From: Methanoculleus frigidifontis
Lineage (GTDB): Archaea; Halobacteriota; Methanomicrobia; Methanomicrobiales; Methanoculleaceae
Reading direction: 5' to 3'
Assembly (NCBI RefSeq): GCF_030464345.1
Contig: NZ_VCYH01000003.1
Coordinates: 1-64,000, forward strand
Length of the DNA: 64,000 nt
Part shown: positions 63,801 to 64,000 of the stretch, one piece after another
Numbering within the stretch: position 1 is the first letter of the stretch
Layout of the letters: each line of letters begins with the position of its first letter
The notes under the pieces: generated by a model
What the model saw: only the letters and a program-made list of their open reading frames with translations
Told to the model about the DNA's origin: nothing
Databases searched by the model: none
Position numbers and translations under genes: made by a program

Positions 63801-64000
63801 ATGGCGGCTCCGGATCTCTCCCTGCCTGCTATCGATGCTTCCCGTATTATGTAGCTGTCTCTCGAAAACAGCGCGTGTGCGATACTCACCATCATTATTG
63901 GATATATTATCGTTCGGATACTCATTTTCAAACTCGAGGATTAGTCCGAGAAGCATATCCAGATACCCAAAATAATGATGACCCATATCATCAACGCGAT
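63801..64000 (+). pseudogene. membrane protein N-terminus with two in-frame TAG codons, partial
   Basis: After a good promoter and ribosome site (GAGG, six bases) the frame from ATG 63801 reads MAAPDLSLPAIDASRIM, then TAG (63852). It continues LSLENSACAILTIIIGYIIV and on to LED, then TAG (63942), then SEKHIQIPKIMMTHIINA to the window edge. With both TAGs read through this looks like the N-terminus of a small-conductance mechanosensitive-type channel: short lead, one strong hydrophobic helix, amphipathic follow-on. Either it is a decayed gene or the TAGs are read. Because DsrE next door uses TAG as a true stop, decay is more likely. Confidence 0.55.

Noticed and set aside
63756-63986. 76-codon minus-strand open frame at the right edge
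   Set aside because: Antisense to the promoter, ribosome site and hydrophobic helix of the plus-strand frame. Its hydrophilic Asn/Asp-rich product is what the complement of a membrane helix gives.

Overview
The window comes from a GC-rich euryarchaeal methanogen, most likely of the order Methanomicrobiales and close to Methanoculleus. Archaeal markers are a histone, the large subunit of replication factor C, ribosomal protein L10e, archaeal-type AdoMet synthetase, GatD/GatE, archaemetzincin and diadenylate cyclase DacZ. Methanogen markers are methanogenesis marker 2 and MtxX. An incomplete reductive TCA set (fumarase, 2-oxoglutarate:ferredoxin oxidoreductase, succinyl-CoA synthetase) also fits. 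No CRISPR array, intact insertion sequence or rRNA was found. The assignment rests on gene content only.

Layout. 0.3-2.6 kb: a universal-stress-protein / ion-permease / universal-stress-protein operon. 2.9-7.7 kb: archaemetzincin head to head with a UPF0146 gene, rfcL, the two methanogenesis marker genes and a histone. 8.2-11.7 kb: hisB, hisA, hisG and AdoMet synthetase, all on the minus strand. 11.7-18.6 kb: one long minus-strand operon fumA-fumB-korDABC-sucC-sucD-dacZ, with stop and start codons overlapping at almost every junction. It ends in the c-di-AMP synthase. 19.0-22.2 kb: L10e and a nitrate/sulfonate-type ABC importer. 22.8-27.3 kb: argH-gatD-gatE, where gatD seems to start at an AUA codon overlapping the argH stop. 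27.4-34.6 kb: a plus-strand run of small conserved archaeal genes (RGG-rich basic protein, nitroreductase, UPF0212, PfkB kinase, DUF2070, aminotransferase, TPR protein), then a minus-strand hydrolase. 34.8 kb: tRNA-Leu(UAA).

35-64 kb is more accessory. It holds MarC, two tandem paralogous PAS histidine kinases, a third multi-PAS protein that lacks the ATPase domain, and several transporters (AI-2E, MFS, K+ channel, lone ABC ATPase). It also holds a secreted C69 peptidase, alpha/beta hydrolases, a shortened methyltransferase, DUF169, cupin and VOC proteins, and a thiaminase-I-like secreted protein. A substrate-binding lipoprotein gene here carries two frameshifts. A DsrE protein is paired with a substrate-binding-fold protein that has no signal peptide. 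At the right edge, a well-promoted membrane-protein gene is broken by two in-frame TAG codons.

Best leads for something new: translational coupling of c-di-AMP synthase to the reductive TCA operon, the thiaminase-I-like protein, the AUA start of gatD, the DsrE/cytosolic binding-protein pair, and the double-TAG gene at the end of the window.
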